This document shows positions 47,317 to 58,060 of a stretch of DNA of 64,000 bases, piece by piece (position 1 is the stretch's first letter; every line of letters starts with the position of its first letter). The translations under genes and the position numbers were made by a program. Source of the DNA: Streptomyces tailanensis (GTDB taxonomy: Bacteria; Actinomycetota; Actinomycetes; Streptomycetales; Streptomycetaceae). The stretch lies in assembly GCF_008386495.1 (NCBI RefSeq), contig NZ_VTHJ01000015.1, positions 40,574 through 104,573 on the forward strand, read 5' to 3'. Below the pieces are notes generated by a model. It did not search any database and was not told the DNA's origin. It was given only the letters and a program-made list of their open reading frames with translations.

Positions 47317-50187
47317 GTGACCGCACAGACGCCGCCCACGCCGCCTTTCCGCGATCCGCAGCTGCCGCTCGCGAAGCGCATCGACGATCTGCTCCAGCGG
47401 CTCACCCCCGACGAGAAGGTCGCCTTCCTGCACCAGTTCGCACCCGCCGTCGACCGCCTGGGGATCGCCGCCTTCCGCACCGGGCAGGAGGCCCTGCACG
47501 GCGTGGCCTGGATGGGCCCCGCGACGGTGTTCCCGCAGGCCGTGGGGCTCGGAGCGACCTGGAACGAGGATCTCGTACGCCGCGTCGGCGAGGTGGTGTC
47601 CACCGAGACCCGCGCCATGCGCGCCCGCGACGACCGCGTCGGCCTCAACGTCTGGTCCCCCACGGTGAACCTGCTGCGCCACCCCCTGTGGGGCCGCAAC
47701 GAGGAGGGCTACTCCGAGGACCCCAAGCTGACCTCGGCGATCGCGACCGCGTACACCCGTGGCCTGCGCGGCGACCACCCCGCGTACTGGCGCACGGCCC
47801 CCGTCCTCAAGCACTGGCTGGCGCACAACAACGAGACCGGCCGCGACGTCACGTCCTCCTCGGTCCGCCCCCGCGTCCTGCACGAGTACGACCTGCGCGC
47901 CTTCCGCGAGACGGTCGAGGCGGGCGCGGTGGCCGGTGTGATGCCCGCGTACAACCTGGTCAACGGGCGTCCCAACCACGTCTCGCCCTATCTGTCCGAG
48001 CACCTTCGCGCCTGGACCGACGAGCACCTGCTGGTCTGCTCGGACGCGGGCGCGCCCTCGAACCTGGTCGACTCCGAGCACTACTTCGACACCCACGAGG
48101 AGGCGACCTCCGCCGCGATCCGCGCCGGCGTCGACAGCTTCACCGACCACGGCACGGACAGCTCGAAGATCGTCGGACGAATCCAGGGTGCCCTCGCGCA
48201 GGGCCTGCTGAGCATGGACGACATCGACGAGGCGGTCCGCCGTCAGCTCTCGGTCCGCTTCCGCCTCGGCGAGTTCGACCCGGAACAGGACCCGTACGCC
48301 GGCACCAAGGACTTCGACACCCCGGCCCACCGCGCCCTCGCCCAGGAGGCCGCCGAGCAGGCGGTCGTCCTGCTGAAGAACGAGGGCGGCCTGCTGCCGC
48401 TGGCCGGGGACGCCCGGATCGCGGTCGTCGGCCTCCTCGCCGACGAGTGCAAGCTCGACTGGTACAGCGGCACCCTCATCCACCGGTCCACACCGCTGGA
48501 GGGCCTGTACGACCGGTTCGGCGCCGAGCGCGTGACATTCGCGGAGGGCGTGGACCGCGTACGCCTCAAGGCGTTGTCGACCGGCGCGTATCTGTCCGTG
48601 CCAGAGGCCGCCGACGCCACCGACGAGGTGCGCGGCGCGCAGGGCGCCCTCGACCCCGCGCTGCTCGCCGGCCGCACGGACCTGCCGCCGCTCACCACCG
48701 GCCCGGCCGGCACCGACCTCGCGCTGATCGACTGGGGCGAGGGCGTGCTCACCTTCCGAGCGCCGGACGGCCGGTACCTCTCGGTCGCCGAGGACGGCCA
48801 TGTCCGCGCGGCCGCCGACCAGCCGGGCGGCTGGGTGGTCCAGGAGACCTTCCGCCTGGAGCCCTCCGAATCCCATGCGAACGGTCACCTCCTCAAGCAC
48901 ACAGGGACAGGCCGGTACGTCACTGTCGCCGCCGGCGGCGTAAAGGTTGCCGACGAGAACGACGCGAATCCGGAAGTCTTCGAGCTCATCGTGACCCAGC
49001 CCGGCGAGGAGGCCGTGACCAGGGCCGCCGCCGCGGCCGACGTGGTCGTCGTGGTCGCGGGCAACGACCCGCACATCAACGGCCGCGAGACCGAGGACCG
49101 CCCCGGCCTGGCCCTCCCGGCCCACCAGGAGCGGCTGCTGCGCGCGGCCCGCGCCGCCAACCCGAACACGGCCCTGGTCCTGGTCTCGGCCTACCCCTAC
49201 ACGGTCGACCACGCCGACCTGCCATCCGTGCTGTGGACCGCGCACGGCGGCCAGGCCGCGGGCACCGCCCTGGCCCGCGTCCTCGCCGGCGACGTCTCGC
49301 CCGCCGGCCGCCTCCCGCAGACCTGGTACGCCTCCGACGCGGACCTCCCCGATCTCCTCGACTATGACGTGATCGACGCCCGCCAGACGTATCTGTACTT
49401 CGAGGGCACCCCGCTGTTCCCGTTCGGCCACGGCCTGTCGTACGCGGAGTTCGCGTACGAAAACCTCGCCGTCCACGCGGGCGAGGATGAGCTGACGGTC
49501 TCGTTCACCGTCACCAACGCGAGCGGGGTGAGCGCCGACGAGGTCGCCCAGCTCTACGTCCGGGCCGTGGAGCCCTCGGTCCCGCGCCCGCGCCGCGAGC
49601 TGCTCGGCCACCGCCGCGTCACCCTCGCCCCCGGCGCCTCGACGGAGCTGACCTTCCGGCTCCCGCAGTCCGCCCTGGAGTTCTGGGACGTGGCGCACGG
49701 CAGGTGGCATCTGGAGCCGGGCGCGTACGAGCTGCTGATCGGCGCGTCGAGCGAGGACATCCGCCTCCGTACGACCGTCGACGTCGAGGGCGACCCGGTC
49801 GCCCCCCGCCCGGTCCTCGAACGCGGCCTCGACGCGGCGGACTTCGACGAACAGCGCGGTACGGAGATCGTCGACCGCGCGAAGGCGTCGGGCGACGCGG
49901 TGACGCCGACGGGCGGTGAGTCGGGTGAACTGATCTTCCGCGCCTGCGACTTCGGCCCGGCCGTCACCGAGGTGACGGTGGAGGTAGCGGGCGCGGGAAG
50001 CGTCGAGTTCTCCCTCATCGGCGGCCCGGTCCTCGCCACCCTGACGCTCGACGGACCCACCGGCGACGCGTACGACCCGTACACGTACACCACCCTCCGC
50101 GCCGGCATCGAGGCCGCCGGCGTGCACGACGTCCACCTCAAGCTGCGCGGCCCACTGCGGCTCGCGCGCGTCGGCTTCTCCGGTTGA
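47317..50187 (+). CDS. GH3 beta-glucosidase with inserted beta-trefoil and C-terminal CBM6-like domain
   Basis: I use the GTG at 47317, which has AAAGG upstream, giving 956 residues. There is no signal peptide. Domain 1 is the GH3 barrel with the nucleophile in LVCSDAGAPS (D243). The alpha/beta sandwich is split by an insertion at about 412-560 with three fascin-like beta-trefoil repeats (STGAYLSV, PDGRYLSVAEDG, GTGRYVTVAAGG), where related enzymes usually carry PA14. A fibronectin III-like domain (about 720-825) and a CBM6-like C-terminus (GVHDVHLKLRGPLRLARVGF) follow. It would release glucose from imported xyloglucan or cello-oligosaccharides. An operator lies 37 nt upstream. Confidence 0.93.
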   Translation: MTAQTPPTPPFRDPQLPLAKRIDDLLQRLTPDEKVAFLHQFAPAVDRLGIAAFRTGQEALHGVAWMGPATVFPQAVGLGATWNEDLVRRVGEVVSTETRAMRARDDRVGLNVWSPTVNLLRHPLWGRNEEGYSEDPKLTSAIATAYTRGLRGDHPAYWRTAPVLKHWLAHNNETGRDVTSSSVRPRVLHEYDLRAFRETVEAGAVAGVMPAYNLVNGRPNHVSPYLSEHLRAWTDEHLLVCSDAGAPSNLVDSEHYFDTHEEATSAAIRAGVDSFTDHGTDSSKIVGRIQGALAQGLLSMDDIDEAVRRQLSVRFRLGEFDPEQDPYAGTKDFDTPAHRALAQEAAEQAVVLLKNEGGLLPLAGDARIAVVGLLADECKLDWYSGTLIHRSTPLEGLYDRFGAERVTFAEGVDRVRLKALSTGAYLSVPEAADATDEVRGAQGALDPALLAGRTDLPPLTTGPAGTDLALIDWGEGVLTFRAPDGRYLSVAEDGHVRAAADQPGGWVVQETFRLEPSESHANGHLLKHTGTGRYVTVAAGGVKVADENDANPEVFELIVTQPGEEAVTRAAAAADVVVVVAGNDPHINGRETEDRPGLALPAHQERLLRAARAANPNTALVLVSAYPYTVDHADLPSVLWTAHGGQAAGTALARVLAGDVSPAGRLPQTWYASDADLPDLLDYDVIDARQTYLYFEGTPLFPFGHGLSYAEFAYENLAVHAGEDELTVSFTVTNASGVSADEVAQLYVRAVEPSVPRPRRELLGHRRVTLAPGASTELTFRLPQSALEFWDVAHGRWHLEPGAYELLIGASSEDIRLRTTVDVEGDPVAPRPVLERGLDAADFDEQRGTEIVDRAKASGDAVTPTGGESGELIFRACDFGPAVTEVTVEVAGAGSVEFSLIGGPVLATLTLDGPTGDAYDPYTYTTLRAGIEAAGVHDVHLKLRGPLRLARVGFSG

Positions 50188-50215
50188 GGGTCCGGAAGCA
50201 GGCCGACACACACAG

Positions 50216-50255
50216 AAGGGGCCCGGCACCGGAAGGCATCGGTGCCGGGCCCCTT
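50216..50255. terminator. Terminator after the GH3 gene
   Basis: A perfect 16-bp inverted repeat (50216-50231 with 50240-50255, 8-nt loop) begins 29 nt after the GH3 stop, between convergent genes. Confidence 0.88.
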
Positions 50256-50266
50256 CATCCCGGGAT

Positions 50267-50312
50267 CCGACCCCAGATTACATGAAAATGATTGTCACAA
50301 GCTAGGGGTCGG
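50267..50312. promoter_or_regulatory. AT-rich Zur-box-like motif in the loop of a hairpin
   Basis: CCGACCCC (50267-50274) pairs with GGGGTCGG (50305-50312), enclosing TGAAAATGATTGTCA (50283-50297). That core resembles the Streptomyces zinc-uptake-regulator box (TGAAAATNATTTTCA, one mismatch). It lies between convergent gene ends, so it controls no obvious gene. Confidence 0.4.
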
Positions 50313-50324
50313 GCTGCTTTGGTG

Positions 50325-51776
<1,452 letters not shown>

Positions 51777-52223
51777 AGTCGATCCCGGCCCTTCGGTGGG
51801 TTGGTCATCGCATTGGCTTCGCCTACACGGTAGGGCCGGGACGACGGGGGGTCGCTTGTCCGGGCTGTACGAGTCCCGCCGGGGGTTGCGCCGCTTTGGA
51901 CTGGTGGCCCGGAGATTTTCGCCCCCGCCGCCCCTGCCCGTCCCATCCCTGAGGGCTGCCGCCCCCAGACCCCCGCTGGGGGATGAGGGAGTGGCTGCGG
52001 TTCGTTTGTACGTGACCGTTGAGTTGGGTTACTCGCGCAGTTCCCCGCGCCCCTTCAGGGGCGCGGGGCTGTGTCGATTTGCGGCTCCGCCGCGTGGGCG
52101 CGACAAGCCCCCACCTACCCGCACCCGCCAACGCACCGACTGAACCGAGCTCTTCCGCGGGGGTCGAAGGGGCGCAGCCCCTGGGGATGGGAATGGGCAG
52201 GGGCGGCGGGGGCGAAAAACGCC
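51777..52223. repeat. 447-nt gap packed with type A and type B repeats
   Basis: Two type B copies in opposite orientation (51914-51980 and 52157-52220, sharing the TTCGCCCCCGCCGCCCC core) flank a type A copy (52035-52103, stem CCCCGCGCCCC/GGGGCGCGGGG). No gene is seen; the ALDH promoter probably lies in 51777-51910. Confidence 0.75.
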
Positions 52224-53930
52224 CTACTCCCCGGCCGCGGCGGTCGCCTTCAACGCCAGCCACAGCTCCATCCGCACATCAGGATCATCCAGCGACCGCC
52301 CCAGAATCTCCTCCACCCGCCGCATCCGATACCGCAACGTATGCCGGTGAACCCCGAGATCCGCCGCAGCCGCATCCCACTGCCCATGCCGCGACAACCA
52401 CGCCCGCAGCGAGGCGACAAGATCCCCCCGCCCCGTCGCGTCATGCTCGCGCAGCGCCCGCAGCATGCCGTCCGCGAAAGCCCGCACCGCGTCATCGGCA
52501 AGCAGCGGCAGCACAGACCCGGCGGCAAGCTCCTCGTGCTCGACGAGGCACCGCCCCCGCCGCCGGGCCACGGACAACGCCTGCTCGGCCTGCTTGTACG
52601 CGGCCCCGGCCGCAATGGGCCCGGCGGGCGCGGACAGCCCGACGACGAGTTCCTCCTCCTCGACAGGAGCCGGAGCGGAGCCACCGCCGGCGGCCGAATC
52701 CCGCACCGCCGCCGCCCGCGACGCCTCGACCGCCACCGCGAACTCCCCACACGCAGCGACCGCAGCACCCCCATCCACCGCGAGCACGACGAGCCGCGAC
52801 CCGTCCGGCACGACCAGCACCGCCTCCCCGGCCCGCGCGGCGGCGGCCTCGACGACCTCGGCGAGCTGCCCGAGCGGATCGGCGTGCGGATCGAGGCCGG
52901 CAAGCGCGGCGGCGGGGGCCGCCCTCCCACCCTCAGCGGGGGCGACCAAGCCCCCGGCCACCGCCCCCTCCACCCGCGCCCGCGCCGCCGACGCCGAGCC
53001 CGACTCCGCGAGGATCAGCCGGAACGGCGCGTCCAGCAGCTCGCCGTACAGATCCCCGGCAACGGCCCGCGCATGGTCGGACTCCCCTGCCAGCAGCATC
53101 CGCAGCACCGCCGCCCCGAGCCGCTGCTCGGCGGCGTGCAGCGGCCGCGACCGCTCCGTCGTCAGCGTCAGCAGCGCGATCGCGGAGTGGACGGCGTACC
53201 GCTCGGCGGTGCCGGGGGCCGCGGCGGTCCCGACGGCGAGCGCGGCGCGCGCCCGGCGCCCGGTGCCGAGGGAGTGCAGTTCGACGCGGTCCTCGCCGCC
53301 GACGACCGCGCTGGCCGGCGCGGGCCGGTCCCGCAGCCGCTCGACATCGGCGGTCAGCCGCCCGGCGCGCCGCTCCGCCCACTCGGGCGCCACCGCGACG
53401 ACGGCGCCGGAGGCGTCGTACAGGGCGGCCCACCCGTCGACCTGCGCGGCGAGCGCGGCGACGAGCCCCTCGGGGCCGTCGTTGAGCGCCTTCCTGGTGA
53501 GTTCCCGCTGGGCGGCGAACCCGGCTGTAACGGCCCGGTACTGGTCGGCGGAGATGGCGGCCGACACCGCTTTGCTGATGGCGAGGAAGGGCGTGCGCCG
53601 GGGCACTTCGAGCAGGGGCAGCCCCTCCCCCTCCGCCGCGTCGACGAGCGCCTGGGGGATCTCCTCGTAGTGCACGCCGACCGCGAACCCGAGCCCGACG
53701 ACCCCGGCCCCCACCAGCCGCCGTACATAGCGCCGCATGGCCTCCGGTTCCTCCGCGTCGAGCTTCAGCGCGGTGATCAGCAGCAGCTCGCCGCCCTCCA
53801 TGTACGGCACGGGATCGGCGAGCTCGCTCGCGTGCGCCCAGCGGACCGGTACGTCCAGGCGGTCGGCGCCCGCCCGCACGGTCAGCTTGAGCGCGGAGTG
53901 GTGGACGAGCGAGGCGAGCGTCGGGGGCAT
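52224..53930 (-). CDS. PucR-family transcriptional regulator
   Basis: The 568-residue protein begins with the PucR N-terminal domain (TLASLVHHSALKLTVRAG; PYMEGGELLLITALKL near 43-58). A GGDEF-like/GAF-like central region and the C-terminal PucR helix-turn-helix follow (SLRAWLSRHGQWDAAAADLG, HRHTLRYRMRRVEEILGR, about 505-550). Such regulators control purine, GABA or proline catabolism in response to the metabolite. It lies upstream of the ALDH on the same strand, so ALDH is its likely target. Confidence 0.92.
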   Translation of the reverse strand: MPPTLASLVHHSALKLTVRAGADRLDVPVRWAHASELADPVPYMEGGELLLITALKLDAEEPEAMRRYVRRLVGAGVVGLGFAVGVHYEEIPQALVDAAEGEGLPLLEVPRRTPFLAISKAVSAAISADQYRAVTAGFAAQRELTRKALNDGPEGLVAALAAQVDGWAALYDASGAVVAVAPEWAERRAGRLTADVERLRDRPAPASAVVGGEDRVELHSLGTGRRARAALAVGTAAAPGTAERYAVHSAIALLTLTTERSRPLHAAEQRLGAAVLRMLLAGESDHARAVAGDLYGELLDAPFRLILAESGSASAARARVEGAVAGGLVAPAEGGRAAPAAALAGLDPHADPLGQLAEVVEAAAARAGEAVLVVPDGSRLVVLAVDGGAAVAACGEFAVAVEASRAAAVRDSAAGGGSAPAPVEEEELVVGLSAPAGPIAAGAAYKQAEQALSVARRRGRCLVEHEELAAGSVLPLLADDAVRAFADGMLRALREHDATGRGDLVASLRAWLSRHGQWDAAAADLGVHRHTLRYRMRRVEEILGRSLDDPDVRMELWLALKATAAAGE

Positions 53931-54097
53931 GGGGACCTTCAGATCTCGGATCAGCGTGAGGACGTCTCAGTGCCAGGACGTCTCGTTGCCAGGGCATCCT
54001 GTGTCGGGACGTTCTTGGCCGCAGCGTATGAACGACCTGTGTCGATTCTGCCTCACCGTACGGGTCACCGGGGGCACTCGCTCCCGGATTGCCCTGT

Positions 54098-56263
54098 TCA
54101 GCTCCTCAGGTCCACCAGCAGCGGCGGCGCGTGCTCGCCCCGTACGTCCGTCAGGGAGAGCACCGCGTGGCCCGGTGGCACCCCGTGCGCCAGTTCGGAC
54201 GCCGACCAGCGCTCCCGCTCGACCTGCCGTACGGTCACGGCCCGGGCCGTCGGCGCGTGGCCGGTGATCACCCGGCGCAGCGCGTGCCAGGCCTTGCCGG
54301 CCGGGGAGTCGGCGATGATCTGCCGGTCCGTGACGTCCCGCGCCTCGGTCCACTCCTTGCCCCAGACCTCGGCGAAGTCCTGCCCGTCCCACGGGGTGAG
54401 CCCGGACAGCGCCATCCGGCACCCGGTGGCGCCGAGCAGCGGCCCACGCAACGGGCGGGGCACGTCGTCGAGGGTGCGAAGGGTGAGCACGGTCCCGGCG
54501 TTGGCGGATCGCAGCCGCTGGATGCCGCGTACGGCTTCCGGGGTCACGACGCCCGTCGCGTCGTCCAGTACCAGGCAGGCGAACAGCGACCGGTCCTCCC
54601 GTACCGCCACGCTCGCGGTGAACTGCGCCAGCACCAGCCGGGCCAGGATGCGCGAGGCGTCGGCGTGGCCGCGTTCGGGCAGGTCGATCCGGACCCGTAC
54701 GGGGTGGTCGAGCGCCCGGAGGGAGAACGGCCGGGACTGTCCGGAGGTGTCGAAGAACCCGGCGAAGGCGGGCCGGTCGAGGAGCGCGACCCGGTCGGCC
54801 AGCACGGAACCGACGTCCCCGGGATGCCCCAACTGCCGCTCCCTCGCGTCCAGTTCCCGCAACAGCGAGTCCTGCCCGGCGTCCTGGAGCCCCTTGCGCA
54901 GCTCGCCCAGCGGGCCGGGCGCGCCGTCCAGCAGCTGGCGCAGCTGCGGTACGGAAGGGAAGCGGCCGTGCACGGCCCGGAAGGGTCCGAGGAGCTGGGC
55001 GAGGACGGTGGTCGAGCGCCGGCTGTCGCCGCCGGGGTGCGGGTCGGTGAGGTCACCGACCAGTGCCTCGGCGAGGACGGCGGCGGCCTCGTCGGGGTCC
55101 GTGGTCCCGCCGTAGAGGTCGAGGTCGTAGACCGATTCCGGGTTTCCGATGCGTACGACGACGTCGTAGGCGTCGGCCGGTCCGAGTCCGGCGCCCGCCG
55201 CGCCCACGACCACCACCGCCGCCCGTCCCGCCAGCGCGTGCAGACACAGCGACTCGGCGATGGGCCACACCACTCCCCCGGTCTTCCCGGAGCCGGCGGG
55301 CCCGACGGCCAGCAGGGAGGTGGCGAGCAGCTCGGGGCCCAGGGCGAGGCCCGTGCCCCGGTAGGCGTACGGGTTGCGCGGGTCGTCGGCCGTGGCGCCC
55401 AGCCGGACCTGCCCGGTGACCATGTCGTGCTGGGCGAGGCGGCCCGGCAGGTCCCGCTCCCCGGAGGGGTGCAGACAGGCGGCCGCGCCGTCCTTCACCA
55501 CGGCACCGGTGAAGGTCGCGAGGCTGTGCCGCCCACTGCGTACGCCCTGCCAGGCACGCATGATCCGGGCGTGGTCGACGTCCCGCATGAGCCCGGCCCG
55601 CGCCTCGGCGACCAGCCGGTCGGCGGCTTCGGCGGCGCCGGCCTCCCTCAGCTGCGGCCAGGCCGCCGGGTCCTCCTGGGGCGGCGGTACGACCTGCCGT
55701 TCCTGGGGCTGCCGGAAGCGCGGGGCCCCGTAGCGGCGCCAGACCTCGCCCCAGCGGCCGAGGCGCCCGACACCGACCATGATCACCAGGGCGATGATCG
55801 TGTACCAGACATAGCTGAAGACCACAGAGGAGTACGAGCCGGGCGGCGCCCAGGAGTCGGGGACCATCGCGTACAGCGGCACCAGCCACCAGCCGCCGAG
55901 GTAGCCGTTCCAGAGCAGGGACCAGATCAGCCAGCCGACGAGGAAGGCGATCAGGGCGCCGCCGAGCAGCTGCCGGCCGGGGACGGTCTCGGGTTCCTCA
56001 TCGGGCCGAGGTGTGTGCTTGAACCGCCACACACCGGGCGCCGCCTCCGGGCGTGGCGCCCGCAGCCAGGACAGGAAGGCGTTCCCGTCCGGCCTGGGCG
56101 GCGCCCCCGGTGTGCCCGTGGGCATGGGAGGCAGAGGGGGCGCTGTGGGCATCTCCGGCGACCCCGCCGGACGCGGCACAGGATTCGCATGCGTACCCCG
56201 CGCGTCCCGCGTCCCGTCGCTGTTCATCCCGCTTGCCCCCTGACCAGCCGTTCCGTCCACCAT
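54098..56263 (-). CDS. Membrane-anchored TraG/FtsK-like ATPase
   Basis: The 721-residue product (an alternative ATG at 56227 would shorten it by 12) has a Pro-rich N-terminus and two membrane segments (about 99-120 and 145-165). The cytoplasmic P-loop ATPase has Walker A GPAGSGKT (K327) and a Walker B-like strand SLFACLVLDDAT (about 560). The arrangement resembles VirD4/TraG coupling proteins or FtsK-like translocases, but no relaxase or other conjugation gene is nearby. It sits divergently beside gabT in a core region, so it is probably a resident chromosomal gene of unknown role. Confidence 0.8.
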   Translation of the reverse strand: MVDGTAGQGASGMNSDGTRDARGTHANPVPRPAGSPEMPTAPPLPPMPTGTPGAPPRPDGNAFLSWLRAPRPEAAPGVWRFKHTPRPDEEPETVPGRQLLGGALIAFLVGWLIWSLLWNGYLGGWWLVPLYAMVPDSWAPPGSYSSVVFSYVWYTIIALVIMVGVGRLGRWGEVWRRYGAPRFRQPQERQVVPPPQEDPAAWPQLREAGAAEAADRLVAEARAGLMRDVDHARIMRAWQGVRSGRHSLATFTGAVVKDGAAACLHPSGERDLPGRLAQHDMVTGQVRLGATADDPRNPYAYRGTGLALGPELLATSLLAVGPAGSGKTGGVVWPIAESLCLHALAGRAAVVVVGAAGAGLGPADAYDVVVRIGNPESVYDLDLYGGTTDPDEAAAVLAEALVGDLTDPHPGGDSRRSTTVLAQLLGPFRAVHGRFPSVPQLRQLLDGAPGPLGELRKGLQDAGQDSLLRELDARERQLGHPGDVGSVLADRVALLDRPAFAGFFDTSGQSRPFSLRALDHPVRVRIDLPERGHADASRILARLVLAQFTASVAVREDRSLFACLVLDDATGVVTPEAVRGIQRLRSANAGTVLTLRTLDDVPRPLRGPLLGATGCRMALSGLTPWDGQDFAEVWGKEWTEARDVTDRQIIADSPAGKAWHALRRVITGHAPTARAVTVRQVERERWSASELAHGVPPGHAVLSLTDVRGEHAPPLLVDLRS

Positions 56264-56529
56264 CAGCGAGCCAATCTAACGCTCCCGCAAGGGGAGTTCA
56301 CCGTTTACCCGGCCGGGCGGGCCATGAAGCGGCCGGTCCGTGACCCGTCCGCCCCCGCTTCACCACCGACAACGCGCCATGTCCACCAAGGACAAGCGGC
56401 GCCGTCAACAACGCCCACATGGAGCATGCCCACCGCTCCTGTCCGGTCCTAGCCTGCGAGAAAAGAAGGCAAGCGTCCGCAAAGCCCCCATCCGTAGCAC
56501 ACCCCTCCGCAGAACCCCAGGAGCCTCGC
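56264..56529. promoter_or_regulatory. Divergent region between ATPase gene and gabT
   Basis: This 266-nt gap must hold the promoters of both genes. I see no clear repeat, operator or further gene in it. Confidence 0.4.
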
Positions 56530-57864
56530 ATGACCGCACTTCCTCAGGAGCGCCGCGTCGTCACCGCCATCCCCGGACCGAAGTCGCAGGAGTTGCAGGC
56601 CCGACGTACCGCCGCGGTCGCGGCGGGGGTGGGCTCCGTGCTGCCGGTGTTCACCGCGCGCGCGGGCGGCGGGATCGTCGAGGACGTCGACGGCAACCGG
56701 CTGATCGACTTCGGCTCGGGCATCGCCGTGACGAGCGTCGGCGCCTCCGCCGAGGCCGTCGTCCGCCGGGCCTCCGCCCAGCTCCAGGACTTCACGCACA
56801 CCTGTTTCATGGTCACGCCGTACGAGGGGTACGTGGCGGTCGCGGAGGCCCTCGCCGAGCTGACCCCGGGTGACCACGCCAAGAAGTCCGCGCTGTTCAA
56901 CAGCGGCGCCGAGGCCGTCGAGAACGCCGTGAAGATCGCCCGGTCCTACACCAAGCGGCAGGCCGTGGTCGTGTTCGACCACGGCTACCACGGCCGCACC
57001 AACCTCACGATGGCGCTGACCGCCAAGAACATGCCGTACAAGCACGGCTTCGGCCCGTTCGCGCCCGAGGTCTACCGCGTGCCGGTGGCGTACGGCTACC
57101 GCTGGCCGACCGGCCCCGAGAACGCGGGCCCGGAGGCCGCCGCGCAGGCCATCGACCAGATCACCAAGCAGGTCGGCCCTGACAACGTGGCCGCGATCAT
57201 CATCGAGCCGGTGCTCGGCGAGGGCGGTTTCATCGAGCCGGCCAAGGGCTTCCTCCCGGCCATCAGCAAGTTCGCCTCCGACAACGGCATCGTCTTCGTC
57301 GCGGACGAGATCCAGTCGGGCTTCTGCCGTACGGGGCAGTGGTTCGCGTGCGAGGACGAGGGCATCGTCCCGGACCTGATCACAACGGCGAAGGGCATCG
57401 CGGGCGGTCTGCCGCTCGCCGCCGTCACCGGGCGCGCGGAGATCATGGACGCGGCGCACGTGGGTGGCCTGGGCGGCACCTACGGCGGCAACCCGGTCGC
57501 CTGCGCGGGCGCCCTCGGCTCGATCGAGACGATGAAGGAGCTCGACCTCAACGCCAGGGCGAAGCAGATCGAGGGCGTCATGAAGCCCCGCCTCACCGCC
57601 ATGGCCGAGAAGTTCGACGTCATCGGCGACGTCCGCGGGCGCGGCGCGATGATCGCGATCGAGCTGGTCAAGGACCGTACGACGAAGGAGCCGAATCCGG
57701 AGGCGACCGCTGCGCTGGCCAAGGCCTGCCACCAAGAGGGGCTGCTGGTCCTGACCTGTGGCACCTACGGCAACGTGCTGCGCTTCCTGCCGCCGCTCGT
57801 CATCGGCGAGGACCTGCTGAACGAGGGCCTCGACATCATCGAGCAGGCGTTCACCCGTATCTGA
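56530..57864 (+). CDS. gabT: 4-aminobutyrate aminotransferase
   Basis: The ATG at 56530 has AGGAG upstream and gives 444 residues; an upstream in-frame ATG at 56419 lacks a ribosome site. This class III PLP aminotransferase shows FGSGIAVTSVGA, FNSGAEAVENAVKIARSYT (about 122-140), VVFDHGYHGRT, FVADEIQSGFCRTG (about 256-269) and the Schiff-base lysine in TTAKGIAGG (K288). It converts GABA and 2-oxoglutarate to succinic semialdehyde and glutamate, linking the polyamine genes to the TCA cycle. Confidence 0.93.
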   Translation: MTALPQERRVVTAIPGPKSQELQARRTAAVAAGVGSVLPVFTARAGGGIVEDVDGNRLIDFGSGIAVTSVGASAEAVVRRASAQLQDFTHTCFMVTPYEGYVAVAEALAELTPGDHAKKSALFNSGAEAVENAVKIARSYTKRQAVVVFDHGYHGRTNLTMALTAKNMPYKHGFGPFAPEVYRVPVAYGYRWPTGPENAGPEAAAQAIDQITKQVGPDNVAAIIIEPVLGEGGFIEPAKGFLPAISKFASDNGIVFVADEIQSGFCRTGQWFACEDEGIVPDLITTAKGIAGGLPLAAVTGRAEIMDAAHVGGLGGTYGGNPVACAGALGSIETMKELDLNARAKQIEGVMKPRLTAMAEKFDVIGDVRGRGAMIAIELVKDRTTKEPNPEATAALAKACHQEGLLVLTCGTYGNVLRFLPPLVIGEDLLNEGLDIIEQAFTRI

Positions 57865-57898
57865 GTCCGCATACGAGTCTGTATGTGAGTCCGTATCC
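57863..57898. repeat. Three 12-bp direct repeats at the gabT stop codon
   Basis: GAGTCCGCATAC, GAGTCTGTATGT and GAGTCCGTATCC follow one another without spacing, starting within the stop codon. Confidence 0.7.
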
Positions 57899-57988
57899 GA
57901 TGCCGCCCCGATCCCGTCACTGAGCCCTCATCCGCACGGGGCGCATACGGAATCTCCCATCCGTCCCCGACGTCCCACGCTTCCCGGA

Positions 57989-58014
57989 ACCGGAATCCGC
58001 ACCCGGATTCCGGT
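57989..58014 (+). terminator. Terminator downstream of gabT
   Basis: ACCGGAATCCG (57989-57999) pairs perfectly with CGGATTCCGGT (58004-58014) over a 4-nt loop. Confidence 0.75.
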
Positions 58015-58060
58015 CCCTGTGAATGAGGGTCAGAGGGAGTGAAGAAGGTGTGCAAGGTGC

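Noticed and set aside
46936..50229. 1097-codon minus-strand frame opposite the GH3 gene
   Set aside because: GH3 catalytic motifs and domain order lie on the plus strand; the frame crosses the control region and has no ribosome site.
51777..52223. Coding frames in the gap between ALDH and PucR
   Set aside because: The open frames here run through repeat elements, have no ribosome site and encode Pro/Arg/Ala-rich low-complexity sequence.
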